A stretch of 36,982 nucleotides of DNA. Origin: Anaerolineae bacterium. GTDB taxonomy: Bacteria; Chloroflexota; Anaerolineae; Aggregatilineales; Phototrophicaceae. The stretch covers positions 1-36,982 of the forward strand of contig JAJEBE010000029.1 in the NCBI GenBank assembly GCA_022822545.1, in the 5' to 3' direction. Numbering within the stretch: position 1 is the stretch's first letter; every line of letters starts with the position of its first letter. This document shows positions 18,104 through 27,719 of this stretch, one piece after another. Both the position numbers and the translations under genes were made by a program. Below the pieces are notes generated by a model that was not told the DNA's origin, did no database searches, and saw nothing but the letters and a program-made list of their open reading frames with translations.

Positions 18104-19414
18104 ATGAACGAAACAGCTTTTCGCGTCTATGGGGGGAGCGCCCTTCACGGCGAGATCGAGGTACAGCGGGCGAAGAACGCGATATTGGCAATGATAGCCG
18201 CCTCCATCGTGGTCGAGGATGGCGAGACTGTATTGCGTGAAGTGCCCGAGATTGAAGATGTGGAACGCGCCTGTGAATTGCTGCGAGCGGTGGGCGCGCG
18301 AGTCCACCACGACAGGCTGGGCAAGACGCTGCGTATTGACGCGTCCGACGTCCGCAATGGCCGATTGCCGGCCGATATCGCATCGCAATTTCGCGGCTCG
18401 GTGCTATTCCTCGCGCCTTTGCAGATTCGCCTGGGCTACGTCGAATTGCCGGGCAGCGGCGGCTGTGACATAGGCGCGCGGAAGATTGACTTTCATCATC
18501 GGGGCTTCGCCCGCTTGGGCGCGAATGTCCAATACTTTGAGGATGGGCGGACTGTCATAGACCTCGAAGGCGGTCGCTTCCGCGGGACCTTGCTCTATTT
18601 GGATTTGCCCAGCCACACGGGCACCGAGAACCTGATGCTGGCGGCGGCGCTTGCCGAAGGCCAAACGATATTGGAAAACGCCTCGGTCGAGCCGGAAGTC
18701 GTGGACTTTGGCAATTTCCTGAACGCGATGGGCGCCGACATTCGCGGCTTGGGCACATCGACGCTCGTCATCAACGGGGTGAGCCGGCTCAAGGCAATAT
18801 CGTATACACCGATGCCCGACAGGCTCGTCACCGGAACGATGATGGCGGCGGCGGCCATCACAGGCGGCGATGTGACGATTCATAATGTCGAGCCGTCGCA
18901 CCTACGAATTGTGATCGCGAAACTGGAGCAGATGGGCGCGGATATCACGACGAACGGCAAGTCCATACGCGTGCGCCGGCCCGGCAGCCAAGGTTTGAAC
19001 CCCATCAACATCCAGACACACCCCTACCCAGGCTTCCCGACTGACCTGCATCCGTGTATGGCGGCGCTGTCTTGTCTGGCTGAGGGCACAAGCTATATTC
19101 GCGAGCGCATATTCGATAATCGCTACGGTTATGTGGATGCTTTGCTAGAGATGGGCGGGGATATCCTGATCAGCCAAAGCGATGTCTGCATCATCAAAGG
19201 AGTAGAGCGATTGAGACCAGCTCACATTAGCGCCGACAATATTCGCTCGGGCGCGACCGTATTGCTCGCAGCCCTGGCGGCGGACGGCGAGAGCATCATC
19301 GACAATGTCTATCAGATAGACCGCGGCTACGAACGGATCGACGAACTGCTAAGCCAACTCGGCGCGGATATCACGCGAGTTTCGAGGCGGCCGATTCCTC
19401 AGCCCGTCTGGTAG
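18104..19414 (+). CDS. murA: UDP-N-acetylglucosamine 1-carboxyvinyltransferase
   Basis: 436 residues, normal for MurA. It transfers enolpyruvate from PEP to UDP-GlcNAc, the first committed step of peptidoglycan synthesis. Visible active-site elements: Lys24-Asn25 (RAKNA), the catalytic-loop cysteine Cys121 in GSGGCDIGAR, and the Asp of GYP-like PGFPTDLHPC (the general-base Asp305 of E. coli). The loop after Asp reads LHPC rather than the common MQAQ, so it is a somewhat divergent member; the intact Cys suggests fosfomycin-type chemistry is retained. The frame is open from 17984, but family alignment starts at MNETAFRVYGG, so ATG 18104 is chosen; its ribosome site is weak. It converges with leuB. 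Confidence 0.9.
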   Translation: MNETAFRVYGGSALHGEIEVQRAKNAILAMIAASIVVEDGETVLREVPEIEDVERACELLRAVGARVHHDRLGKTLRIDASDVRNGRLPADIASQFRGSVLFLAPLQIRLGYVELPGSGGCDIGARKIDFHHRGFARLGANVQYFEDGRTVIDLEGGRFRGTLLYLDLPSHTGTENLMLAAALAEGQTILENASVEPEVVDFGNFLNAMGADIRGLGTSTLVINGVSRLKAISYTPMPDRLVTGTMMAAAAITGGDVTIHNVEPSHLRIVIAKLEQMGADITTNGKSIRVRRPGSQGLNPINIQTHPYPGFPTDLHPCMAALSCLAEGTSYIRERIFDNRYGYVDALLEMGGDILISQSDVCIIKGVERLRPAHISADNIRSGATVLLAALAADGESIIDNVYQIDRGYERIDELLSQLGADITRVSRRPIPQPVW

Positions 19415-19455
19415 CAGTCTCTATATTGAAGCAGGCCGTTACCGAGCAACGCAGC

Positions 19456-20517
19456 CTATATTTTGCTCATGACAGCAGTGGCGAATTCGTCGGTGGATAC
19501 GGGCGTTTGACCGACTCCGGCGATATCGGCGGTGCGCAAGCCAGCAGCCAGGGCGGCGTCAATGGCGGATTCAATGGCGGCCGCTTCGTTTTCGAGTCGC
19601 AGGCTATAGCGGAGGAGCATGGCCGCGCTGAGAAACATGCCAATTGGATTGGCGATGCCCTGCCCGGCGATATCGGGCGCGGAGCCGTGGACCGGTTCGT
19701 AGAGCCCGAATTGGTCGGCGCGCAAGGAGGCCGATGGCAACATGCCCAAGCTGCCGGCCAGCACCGATGCTTCGTCGCTAAGGATATCGCCAAACATGTT
19801 CCCGGCGACGATGACATCAAAGCTGCCGGGCCGCGTCAGCAAGTGCATGGTGGCGGCGTCGACAAGTAGATGCTCCAATTCGACATCGTCGTATTCCTCT
19901 TGTACCTCAACCACAGTGCGGCGCCAAAGACGCATCGACGCGAGCACATTCGCCTTGTCAACCGAGCACAGCTTCTTGCGCCGGCCCTGGGCGGCGCGGA
20001 AGGCGACATTGGCGACCTGCTCAACTTCATCACGGCGGTAGCTCATGGTGTCGTAGGAGCTGTCGCCATCGCCTTGTTCCTGCCGCTGGCCGAAGTAGAT
20101 GCCGCTGACGAGTTCCCGCACGAAGAGGATGTCCACATCTTGCAGCAGCTCGGCGCGCAAGGGGGCGTGCTCCACCAACGCGGGATAAGTCTTGACCGGG
20201 CGCAGGTTCGCGAAGAGCCTGAAATGTTGACGCAGGCCGAGAAGGCCGCGCTCCGGTTGAACGGTGGCGGTCGGGTCGGACCATTTGGGGCCGCCGACCG
20301 CGCCGAGCAGTATCGCGTCCGCTGCCTCGCAGATGCGCACTGTTTCCGGCGGCAGCGGGTCGCCGGTCTCGTCAATGGCGATGCCGCCGATCATGCCTTC
20401 GACAAAAACAAAGTCGTGACCGTATTTCCCCGCGATGACGGATAAAAGTTCGGTCGCTTTGCCAACCACTTCAGGGCCAATGCCATCACCGGGTAAAATC
20501 GCAATTGTCGCCTTCAT
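19456..20517 (-). CDS. leuB: 3-Isopropylmalate dehydrogenase
   Basis: 353 residues. It oxidises and decarboxylates 3-isopropylmalate with NAD+, and in this context probably also handles the methylmalate intermediate of the citramalate route. Landmarks: ILPGDGIGPEV at the N-terminus, AVGGPKW, the substrate-site RRDEVEQ after YDTMSY, the Lys-Asp region SVDKANVL, and GNMFGDILSDEAS followed by EPVHGSAPDIAGQG, the cofactor-binding part. An in-frame upstream codon would add ten residues; ATG 20517 is chosen because the family begins MKATIAILPGDG and GGAG lies 10 nt before. Last gene of the branched-chain unit. Confidence 0.94.
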   Translation of the reverse strand: MKATIAILPGDGIGPEVVGKATELLSVIAGKYGHDFVFVEGMIGGIAIDETGDPLPPETVRICEAADAILLGAVGGPKWSDPTATVQPERGLLGLRQHFRLFANLRPVKTYPALVEHAPLRAELLQDVDILFVRELVSGIYFGQRQEQGDGDSSYDTMSYRRDEVEQVANVAFRAAQGRRKKLCSVDKANVLASMRLWRRTVVEVQEEYDDVELEHLLVDAATMHLLTRPGSFDVIVAGNMFGDILSDEASVLAGSLGMLPSASLRADQFGLYEPVHGSAPDIAGQGIANPIGMFLSAAMLLRYSLRLENEAAAIESAIDAALAAGLRTADIAGVGQTPVSTDEFATAVMSKI

Positions 20518-20584
20518 GAATGAGCTTCTCCAAGCCAATAGAGACAAAGCAGGCGCTGCCCGCTGTCGGGTCGATAAGTAATCG

Positions 20585-22189
20585 CTAATCGTTAAGCGCC
20601 AGGGACTTCACGCCGGCGCCTACGGTGTCCGCCACGGTCAAGCCATATTCGACGCTATCCACCAGCGCGAGCCAACTCGCGCAGATGATGTCGGTGCCGG
20701 CGCCGACGGTGCTCCAGCGTTCGCGCCCATTATATGAGTCAATCAAGACACGTGTCATGGCGCCAGTGGCATTTTCGCTATCCAGGATACGCACCTTGTA
20801 GTCGACCAACTGGATATCGCGCAGGGCCGGATACTTCGGCAAGAGCGCCTTGCGCAGCGCCAGATCAAGCGCGTTGACCGGTCCATTTCCTTCGGCGGCA
20901 GTATGCGCGATATCGCCATCGATGTCAATCTTGACCATCGCTTCCGCCAGTTGCCCTCTTCCGCGTCGATCTTCGACAATGACGGTGAAATCGAGCAGGC
21001 GGAATAGCGGCTGATAATCGGGCGCGGCGCGGCGCAGGCGGACAGCGACGGACGCTTCAGCGCCTTCAAAGACGAAGCCGGCATTTTCGAGTTCCTTGAT
21101 TTCGTTGAGCACGCTAACGGCTTCGTCGGTGGATACATCGAGACCAAGCTCCTCCGATTTGCTCAACAAATTGCCGCGACCGGACAAATCCGAAACGAGG
21201 ACACGGGTTTGGTTGCCGACCAACTCAGGCTCGATATGTTGATAGCTATCGACATTGCGGCGCATGGCGGCGACATGAATCCCGCCTTTGTGCGCGAAGG
21301 CGCTTTGGCCGACGTAAGGCAGATGCGTGTCGGGGGCCAGGTTTGCGATTTCCGCAACAGCGCGGGAAAGATGAGTCAAGGCGCCCAGGTTGCCGTCTTG
21401 CGCCAGGCAAGGAATACCCATCTTGATTATGAGATCGGGAATGATGCTGCACAGGTTGGCATTGCCGCAGCGCTCGCCGTAGCCATTGATCGTGCCTTGC
21501 ACATGGACGGCGCCGGCGCGGACGGCAGCAAGCGAATTCGCGACCGCCACCTCGCTGTCGTTGTGCGTGTGGATTCCGAAGGGCATGTCAGGAAAAAGCT
21601 CGTGCGCCTTATTCACGAATTCAATCACTTCCCAGGGCATGGAGCCGCCGTTGGTATCGCAGAGCACGATGACATCAGCGCCGCCTTCGGCCGCAGCGGC
21701 CAGGGTATCAAAGCCGTATTCCATATCGAGCTTGGCGCCATCGAAGAAGTGCTCGGCATCGTAGATTACTTCTTTGCCTTGCGCCTTGAGATAGGCGAGG
21801 CTGTCGCAAATCATGTTAAGGTTTTCAGCGGCGGTCGTTTGCAGAACATCAGTGACATGCAACATGGAGGTTTTGCCGACGACGGTCACGACCGGCGTAT
21901 TGGCGTCGATCAAGGCACGGATATTCGGATCGCCCTCGGGCGCGATTCCCTTGCGCCGCGTTGAGCCAAAAGCGGCGATCTTCGAATGTTTCAGGTTGAG
22001 CTGCCGAACCTGATCAAAGTAACCAACATCTTTAGGGTTGGAGCCGGGCCAGCCGCCTTCAATGTAATCGACGCCCAATTCATCCAGCAATTGTGTAATG
22101 CGGAGCTTGTCGGCGAGGGAGAAGGCGATGCCTTCTCTTTGACTGCCGTCACGCAGGGTGGTATCGTAGATCGCGACTTTCGGCTTCAA
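20585..22189 (-). CDS. cimA: (R)-Citramalate synthase
   Basis: 534 residues, the long citramalate-synthase type. It condenses pyruvate with acetyl-CoA, giving 2-oxobutyrate for isoleucine via leuCDB without threonine deaminase. DRE-TIM barrel motif IYDTTLRDGSQREG (7-20), EGGWPGSNPKD, metal ligands in HTHNDSE and the GTINGYGERCGNANL motif; the C-terminal LeuA-like dimerisation/feedback domain occupies about 385-530. The N-terminal sequence follows the CimA rather than the LeuA pattern, and a true leuA is present in the same unit, which strengthens the call. The start is TTG at 22189: GGAG lies 7 nt upstream and the family starts here. Confidence 0.9.
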   Translation of the reverse strand: MKPKVAIYDTTLRDGSQREGIAFSLADKLRITQLLDELGVDYIEGGWPGSNPKDVGYFDQVRQLNLKHSKIAAFGSTRRKGIAPEGDPNIRALIDANTPVVTVVGKTSMLHVTDVLQTTAAENLNMICDSLAYLKAQGKEVIYDAEHFFDGAKLDMEYGFDTLAAAAEGGADVIVLCDTNGGSMPWEVIEFVNKAHELFPDMPFGIHTHNDSEVAVANSLAAVRAGAVHVQGTINGYGERCGNANLCSIIPDLIIKMGIPCLAQDGNLGALTHLSRAVAEIANLAPDTHLPYVGQSAFAHKGGIHVAAMRRNVDSYQHIEPELVGNQTRVLVSDLSGRGNLLSKSEELGLDVSTDEAVSVLNEIKELENAGFVFEGAEASVAVRLRRAAPDYQPLFRLLDFTVIVEDRRGRGQLAEAMVKIDIDGDIAHTAAEGNGPVNALDLALRKALLPKYPALRDIQLVDYKVRILDSENATGAMTRVLIDSYNGRERWSTVGAGTDIICASWLALVDSVEYGLTVADTVGAGVKSLALND

Positions 22190-22222
22190 TTTCGGTCTCC
22201 TGTCTCGTCCCTTCGGGCTGTT

Positions 22223-22834
22223 TCAGGCCTTGGTCGCCACACGTTGCGGATTATCCGCTTCGAAGGATTGAACGGCGTCATCCAGCGCCAGCAGGTAGCC
22301 CAACTGGTCGACGCCGTTGAGCAGGCAATATTTCGAGAAGCCATCAAGCGGAAAGCCGACTTCGCGTCCGTCGGGCAGCGTCAGCGTCTGCGCTTCCACA
22401 TTAACGCTGACGGTCGTGCTCGGGTCTTCTTCCGCCAGGCTGAACAACTGCTGCTGCGTTTCGGCGTCCACGACGATTGGCAGCAAGCCGTTCTTGAGCG
22501 AGTTGTTGCGGAAGATATCAGCGAACTCCGTACTAATGACGGCTTTGAAACCCGCGCCCAGCAGGGCCCAAGGGGCGTGCTCGCGTGAACTGCCGCAGCC
22601 GAAATTGTTGCCGGCGATCAAAACTGACGCGCCTTGATACTCCGGCTTGTTGAGCACGAAGTCCGGATTGGGCGTCTCGCCATCTTCCTGGTAACGCCAG
22701 TCACAGAAGGCGGCTTTGCCCAAGCCGTCCTTGTCGGTCACCTTGAGGAAACGCGCCGGAATAATCTGGTCGGTATCGATATCGTTGACGGGAATGGAGA
22801 CGATGCTCCCTTGAATATGCTTCAATTTCTCCAC
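22223..22834 (-). CDS. leuD: 3-Isopropylmalate dehydratase small subunit
   Basis: 203 residues, LeuD/aconitase swivel domain. Landmarks: NDIDTDQIIPARFLK, the GCGSSREHAPWAL motif and FADIFRNNSLKNGLLP. With LeuC it isomerises 2- to 3-isopropylmalate and probably citramalate to methylmalate. A TTG at 22840 is in frame, but AGGAG ends 7 nt before the GTG at 22834 and would abut the TTG, so GTG 22834 is preferred. The ribosome site overlaps the leuC stop (TAAGGAG), indicating translational coupling and balanced subunits. Confidence 0.93.
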   Translation of the reverse strand: MEKLKHIQGSIVSIPVNDIDTDQIIPARFLKVTDKDGLGKAAFCDWRYQEDGETPNPDFVLNKPEYQGASVLIAGNNFGCGSSREHAPWALLGAGFKAVISTEFADIFRNNSLKNGLLPIVVDAETQQQLFSLAEEDPSTTVSVNVEAQTLTLPDGREVGFPLDGFSKYCLLNGVDQLGYLLALDDAVQSFEADNPQRVATKA

Positions 22835-22845
22835 GGTCAATCTCC

Positions 22846-24288
22846 TTAGCTCAGTCCAGCCAGCATAACACGCGGATCAGTCACGGCGCCGGCGACGGCG
22901 GAAGCGGCGGCGGTTAGCGGGCTGGCAAGAAAGGTGCGCCCGCCTTTGCCCTGGCGTCCCTCGAAGTTGCGATTGCTGGTTGATACGGCGTACTGACCCG
23001 GTTGCAACTGATCGCCATTCATGGCGATGCACATGGAGCAGCCGGCTTCGCGCCATTCAGCGCCGGCTTCGCGGAATATAAGGTCGAGGCCTTCGCTTTC
23101 CGCCTGCTTCTTGACCTGCTGAGAGCCGGGCACGACCATCATGCGCACGCTATCGGCAACTTTGCGTCCCTGGATGAATTCCGCCGCTTGCCGCAAATCG
23201 GAAATCCGCGAGTTGGTGCAACTGCCGATGAAGACGACATCAATCGCTTTGCCCAGCAGCTTTTGCCCGGGCCGCAAGTCCATGTAAGCCAGCGCCTTGT
23301 CGAGGGCGATTTTCTTGTTGAAATCGGTCTCATTCTCAGGCGTAGGCACAGCCGAATCGATGGGCATGCCCATGCCGGGGTTGGTGCCGTAGGTGATCAT
23401 CGGGATCAATTCGTCCGCGCGCAGGGTGATCTCTTTATCAAAGACCGCGCCATCGTCACTGGGCAGCGCACGCCAGCTGGCGATGGCGGCATCCCAATCG
23501 GCGCCGCTGGGCGCATGCCGCCGCCCGCGGATGTACTCAAAGGTGGTATCGTCGGGCGCGACCATGCCGGCGCGCGCGCCGCCTTCAATCGACATATTAC
23601 AGACCGTCATCCGTCCTTCCATGCTCAGCCCCCGGATGGCTTCGCCGCGATACTCGAAGACGTGGCCGGTACCGCCGCCGATGCCTATTCGCGAGATGAT
23701 AGCCAGGATAATGTCCTTGGCGGTCACGCCTTCGCCGAGGCGGCCATCGACATTGACCGCCATGGTTCGCGGCTTGTTCTGCAGGAGCGTCTGCGTGGCC
23801 AGCACATGCCCGACCTCGCTGGTACCGATGCCAAAAGCGAGCGCGCCAAAGGCGCCGTGCGTGCTCGTGTGGCTATCGCCGCAGACGATCGTCATGCCCG
23901 GTTGCGTGAGGCCTTTCTCCGGGCCGATAACGTGCACGATGCCCTGGTGCTCGTCGCCGAGGGCGTACATGGGGATGCCGTAATCGCTGCAGTTCTTGGT
24001 GAAGGTATCGAGCTGTTTGGCCGCCATCGCATCGGCGACCGGGATGATGCCAAGCTCATTGCGCGGCGTGGTCGGCGTGCTGTGGTCCATGGTGCCTATC
24101 GTCTGGTCGGGGCGGCGCACTTGCAGGCCCCGTTCGCGCAGCATGGAAAATGCCTGCGGCGATGTCACCTCATGCACGAGGTGCAGATCAATATAAAGCA
24201 CGGCCGGACTGTCATCGCTTTGTTCGCGCACGATGTGAGCATCCCAGACTTTTTCGAAGAGCGTCCGCGGTCTTCCATTATTGGTCAT
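22846..24288 (-). CDS. leuC: 3-Isopropylmalate dehydratase large subunit
   Basis: 480 residues, the aconitase-like Leu[11 protein letters not shown] near the start, [32 protein letters not shown] in the core. The 4Fe-4S ligands are in IGSCTNSR and [12 protein letters not shown]. Two starts are possible: ATG 24315, overlapping the leuA stop in an ATGA arrangement, and ATG 24288 with GAGG 8 nt upstream. The second is chosen because the family begins just before TLFEKVW and the first has no ribosome site, though coupling at ATGA could start it. Partner of the following leuD. Confidence 0.94.
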   Translation of the reverse strand: MTNNGRPRTLFEKVWDAHIVREQSDDSPAVLYIDLHLVHEVTSPQAFSMLRERGLQVRRPDQTIGTMDHSTPTTPRNELGIIPVADAMAAKQLDTFTKNCSDYGIPMYALGDEHQGIVHVIGPEKGLTQPGMTIVCGDSHTSTHGAFGALAFGIGTSEVGHVLATQTLLQNKPRTMAVNVDGRLGEGVTAKDIILAIISRIGIGGGTGHVFEYRGEAIRGLSMEGRMTVCNMSIEGGARAGMVAPDDTTFEYIRGRRHAPSGADWDAAIASWRALPSDDGAVFDKEITLRADELIPMITYGTNPGMGMPIDSAVPTPENETDFNKKIALDKALAYMDLRPGQKLLGKAIDVVFIGSCTNSRISDLRQAAEFIQGRKVADSVRMMVVPGSQQVKKQAESEGLDLIFREAGAEWREAGCSMCIAMNGDQLQPGQYAVSTSNRNFEGRQGKGGRTFLASPLTAAASAVAGAVTDPRVMLAGLS

Positions 24289-24311
24289 CTTGTTTTCCTC
24301 AGTTGTTTCAT

Positions 24312-25922
24312 TCATGAAGAGACGAGACCTACTGTTGCGACTTCGCCTTCCGGCGCCACATCGCCCAGGCCAATGCTGGAAATCATACGATTCAGCGCGG
24401 AAACATAAGCCTTCACGCTGGATACCACGATGTCACTGTCCGCGCCATAGCCGCCGAAAGTGCCGGGGTTATCCACCGGCGAGATCCTCACCGTGACTTC
24501 ACCGAGGGCGTCGATGCCTTCGGTGACGCTGTGCACGTTAAACTCGAGCAAGACGTTGGGCGCGTTGATGATCTGGTCGACAGCGCGATAGGACGCGTCG
24601 ACCGGTCCCGTGCCGACCGAAGAAACGATGATCTCTTCGCCATCCTGGTTGGACATCTTGACGGTGGCCGTTGGCATACCCATCGTGCCGCAGACGACTT
24701 GAATATCGACCAGGCGGAAGAAGTCTTCGGGTTTATGCGCCGCTTCGTCGGCAACCAAGGCTTCCAGGTCGGCATCAGTCACGGTCTTTTTCATATCGGC
24801 AAGTTCCTTGAAGCGGCGGAAGACGTCCATCAACTCGTCGCCGTGAACTTCGTAGCCAAGTTCGCCCAGGCGCACGCGCAAGGCATGGCGGCCACTGTGC
24901 TTGCCCAAGACGAGTTTGCTCTGGGTCAAGCCGACATCTTCGGGAGTCATGATCTCGAAGGTCTCGGCATTTTTAAGCACGCCATCTTGATGAATGCCGG
25001 CCTCGTGGGCGAAGGCGTTGGCGCCGACGATCGCCTTGTTTGGCTGCACCGGCATGCCCATGTAATTGCGGACGAGCCGGCTGGTCTTCATGATTTGCGT
25101 CGAGTCGATATTGGTGCGCAGGTTGTAGAAGGACTTGCGGGTGTGGATCGCCATGACAACCTCTTCGAGGCTGGTATTGCCAGCGCGCTCGCCAATGCCA
25201 TTGATCGTGACTTCGACCTGACGAACGCCTTTTGTCAAGCCGGCCAGGGTGTTGGCAGTGGCCAGGCCGAGATCGTTGTGGCAATGCACGGACCAGATAA
25301 CGCCGCTGCCGGGCCCGGCGCCTGGCGTCTCGTTAATGAGCATTTCCAGGGTGTCCGCCCATTCGGCTGGCATCACGTAGCCGACGGTGTCGGGGATGTT
25401 CAGCGTGGTGGCGCCGCATTCGACGGCGACGGCGCAGGCGCGAATCAGGTATTCAGTATCGGTGCGGCCGGCATCCATCGGGCTGAATTCGACGTCATCG
25501 CAGAGGCTTTTGGCCAAGGTCACGCCACTGCGAATCAGCTCCAGGCCTTCTTCTTGGTCGATTCGCAGCATCGCCAAATGGCTGGGCGATGTGCCGAGAA
25601 AGGTGTGGATACGCGGCTTGACGGCATCCTTGACGCCTTCCCAAGCCGTGCGAATATCGCTTTCGACGGCGCGCGCCAGACCAGCGATGGAAGGCCCGTC
25701 CAGTGTGCCAACCTCGCGGGCGATTCGCTGGACCGCCCTGAGGTCATCAGGCGATGCCGCCGGGAAACCGGCTTCGATGACATCGACGCCGAGGCGTGAC
25801 AACTGACGGGCGATCTCCAGCTTTTCCGCGCTGGACAGGGTCGCGCCCGGGCTTTGCTCGCCATCGCGCAAGGTGGTATCAAAGATGATGACGGTATTAT
25901 CGTCGTAGGTTCGTTTTACCAT
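24312..25922 (-). CDS. leuA: 2-Isopropylmalate synthase
   Basis: 536 residues, full-length type with the C-terminal regulatory domain (about 390-530) that normally mediates leucine feedback inhibition. Catalytic barrel: [14 protein letters not shown] (14-27), [12 protein letters not shown], metal ligands [12 protein letters not shown] and [14 protein letters not shown], and [12 protein letters not shown]. It condenses 2-oxoisovalerate with acetyl-CoA, the first leucine-specific step. AAAGGAG lies 10 nt before the ATG at 25922. That ribosome site and the first eight codons are overlapped by a small out-of-frame ORF that starts upstream, so leuA translation may depend on it. Confidence 0.95.
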   Translation of the reverse strand: MVKRTYDDNTVIIFDTTLRDGEQSPGATLSSAEKLEIARQLSRLGVDVIEAGFPAASPDDLRAVQRIAREVGTLDGPSIAGLARAVESDIRTAWEGVKDAVKPRIHTFLGTSPSHLAMLRIDQEEGLELIRSGVTLAKSLCDDVEFSPMDAGRTDTEYLIRACAVAVECGATTLNIPDTVGYVMPAEWADTLEMLINETPGAGPGSGVIWSVHCHNDLGLATANTLAGLTKGVRQVEVTINGIGERAGNTSLEEVVMAIHTRKSFYNLRTNIDSTQIMKTSRLVRNYMGMPVQPNKAIVGANAFAHEAGIHQDGVLKNAETFEIMTPEDVGLTQSKLVLGKHSGRHALRVRLGELGYEVHGDELMDVFRRFKELADMKKTVTDADLEALVADEAAHKPEDFFRLVDIQVVCGTMGMPTATVKMSNQDGEEIIVSSVGTGPVDASYRAVDQIINAPNVLLEFNVHSVTEGIDALGEVTVRISPVDNPGTFGGYGADSDIVVSSVKAYVSALNRMISSIGLGDVAPEGEVATVGLVSS

Positions 25923-26004
25923 TGGGAGATGCTCCTTTGCTCAATAGAATCCGGTCGACCGTGTTAAGCAGCTTGTTCAAGCCACTAAGACCATCGTCTG
26001 ACAT
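25897..26004 (-). CDS. Small leader ORF (35 codons) overlapping the leuA start
   Basis: ATG at 26004 preceded by a perfect AAAGGAGGT with a 7-nt gap, the strongest ribosome site in the unit. The 35-residue product begins MSDDGLSGLNKLLN and has seven Leu (at 6, 9, 12, 13, 20, 21, 32), including a CTA codon. It ends in TAA at 25897, 26 bases inside leuA in another frame, and the leuA Shine-Dalgarno lies within its codons. It may couple or gate leuA translation, or act as a leucine-sensing leader; both are inference. No terminator hairpin with a T run follows, unlike the ilv leader. Confidence 0.55.
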   Translation of the reverse strand: MSDDGLSGLNKLLNTVDRILLSKGASPNGKTNLRR

Positions 26005-26061
26005 TCAGGCACCTCCTTTCTCATTTTCATCTTTCGCAAGGTCGTGAATTTGCCTATGGCG

Positions 26062-27072
<1,011 letters not shown>

Positions 27073-27134
27073 TTAGGGTGTCTCTCCTGAATTGAACTAC
27101 AGTGATTAAGAGCGAGCCGGCGCTGGCGTTCGCT

Positions 27135-27719
27135 TCAAACGATGCGTCCGTTGCCGTTTGCTGCCTGCTCGGCGGCCGCTTGCGTTAAGGCAGGGCGTTG
27201 AAAGTCGGAGTCGTGGATACGTGTGCCGCGCCCCATAGACACGACACCGGTGCGAATCATCTCGACGATACCGGTCGGGCGCACTTCTTCAATGAAGTTT
27301 TCGATAATGGATTCCGTCCCGACCATCTCGATGATGACGACTTCCGTCCCGACATCAATAATGCGGGCGGGATAACGGTCGCAAATCTCGGTGATGGTAT
27401 TGCGCGATTCGGTATCGTCGTTGCGCACCTTGATCAGCGCCAGGTCACGCTCGACATGGGGTTCGTTATCGAGAACGCGCACATCAATGACGTTGACCAG
27501 CTTCTGTAAATTGGTGGCGATCTTCTTGGCGTACTCGGGGCCGGCGACAACGCGAATGGTCATGCGCGAGATATGCGGACGATGGGTACGCCCCACGGTG
27601 AGGCTGTCTATATTGAAGGCGCGGCGACGGAACAGACTCGCGATCCGATTCAAGACGCCCGGTTCGTTTTCAACCAGGGCGACCACGGTCATTTTGTTTT
27701 CCACTTTCATTGCAGCCAT
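27135..27719 (-). CDS. ilvN: Acetolactate synthase small (regulatory) subunit
   Basis: 194 residues, the size of single-unit IlvN/IlvH. An N-terminal ACT domain (about 8-82: VALVENEPGVLNRIASLFRRR, then GRTHRPHISRMTI) binds valine for feedback control, followed by the C-terminal IlvN domain to about 165. The last 25 residues are a variable tail. Its frame would allow GTG 27722, but the ATG at 27719 overlaps the ilvB stop (TGATG) with GGAG 7 nt upstream, so that start is chosen. Coupling with ilvB ensures matched subunits. Confidence 0.94.
   Translation of the reverse strand: MAAMKVENKMTVVALVENEPGVLNRIASLFRRRAFNIDSLTVGRTHRPHISRMTIRVVAGPEYAKKIATNLQKLVNVIDVRVLDNEPHVERDLALIKVRNDDTESRNTITEICDRYPARIIDVGTEVVIIEMVGTESIIENFIEEVRPTGIVEMIRTGVVSMGRGTRIHDSDFQRPALTQAAAEQAANGNGRIV

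Noticed and set aside
23002..24408. Plus-strand 468-codon frame opposite leuC
   Set aside because: Antisense shadow of leuC, with atypical His/Ala/Asp/Arg composition.
24531..25799. Plus-strand 422-codon frame opposite leuA
   Set aside because: Antisense shadow of leuA.
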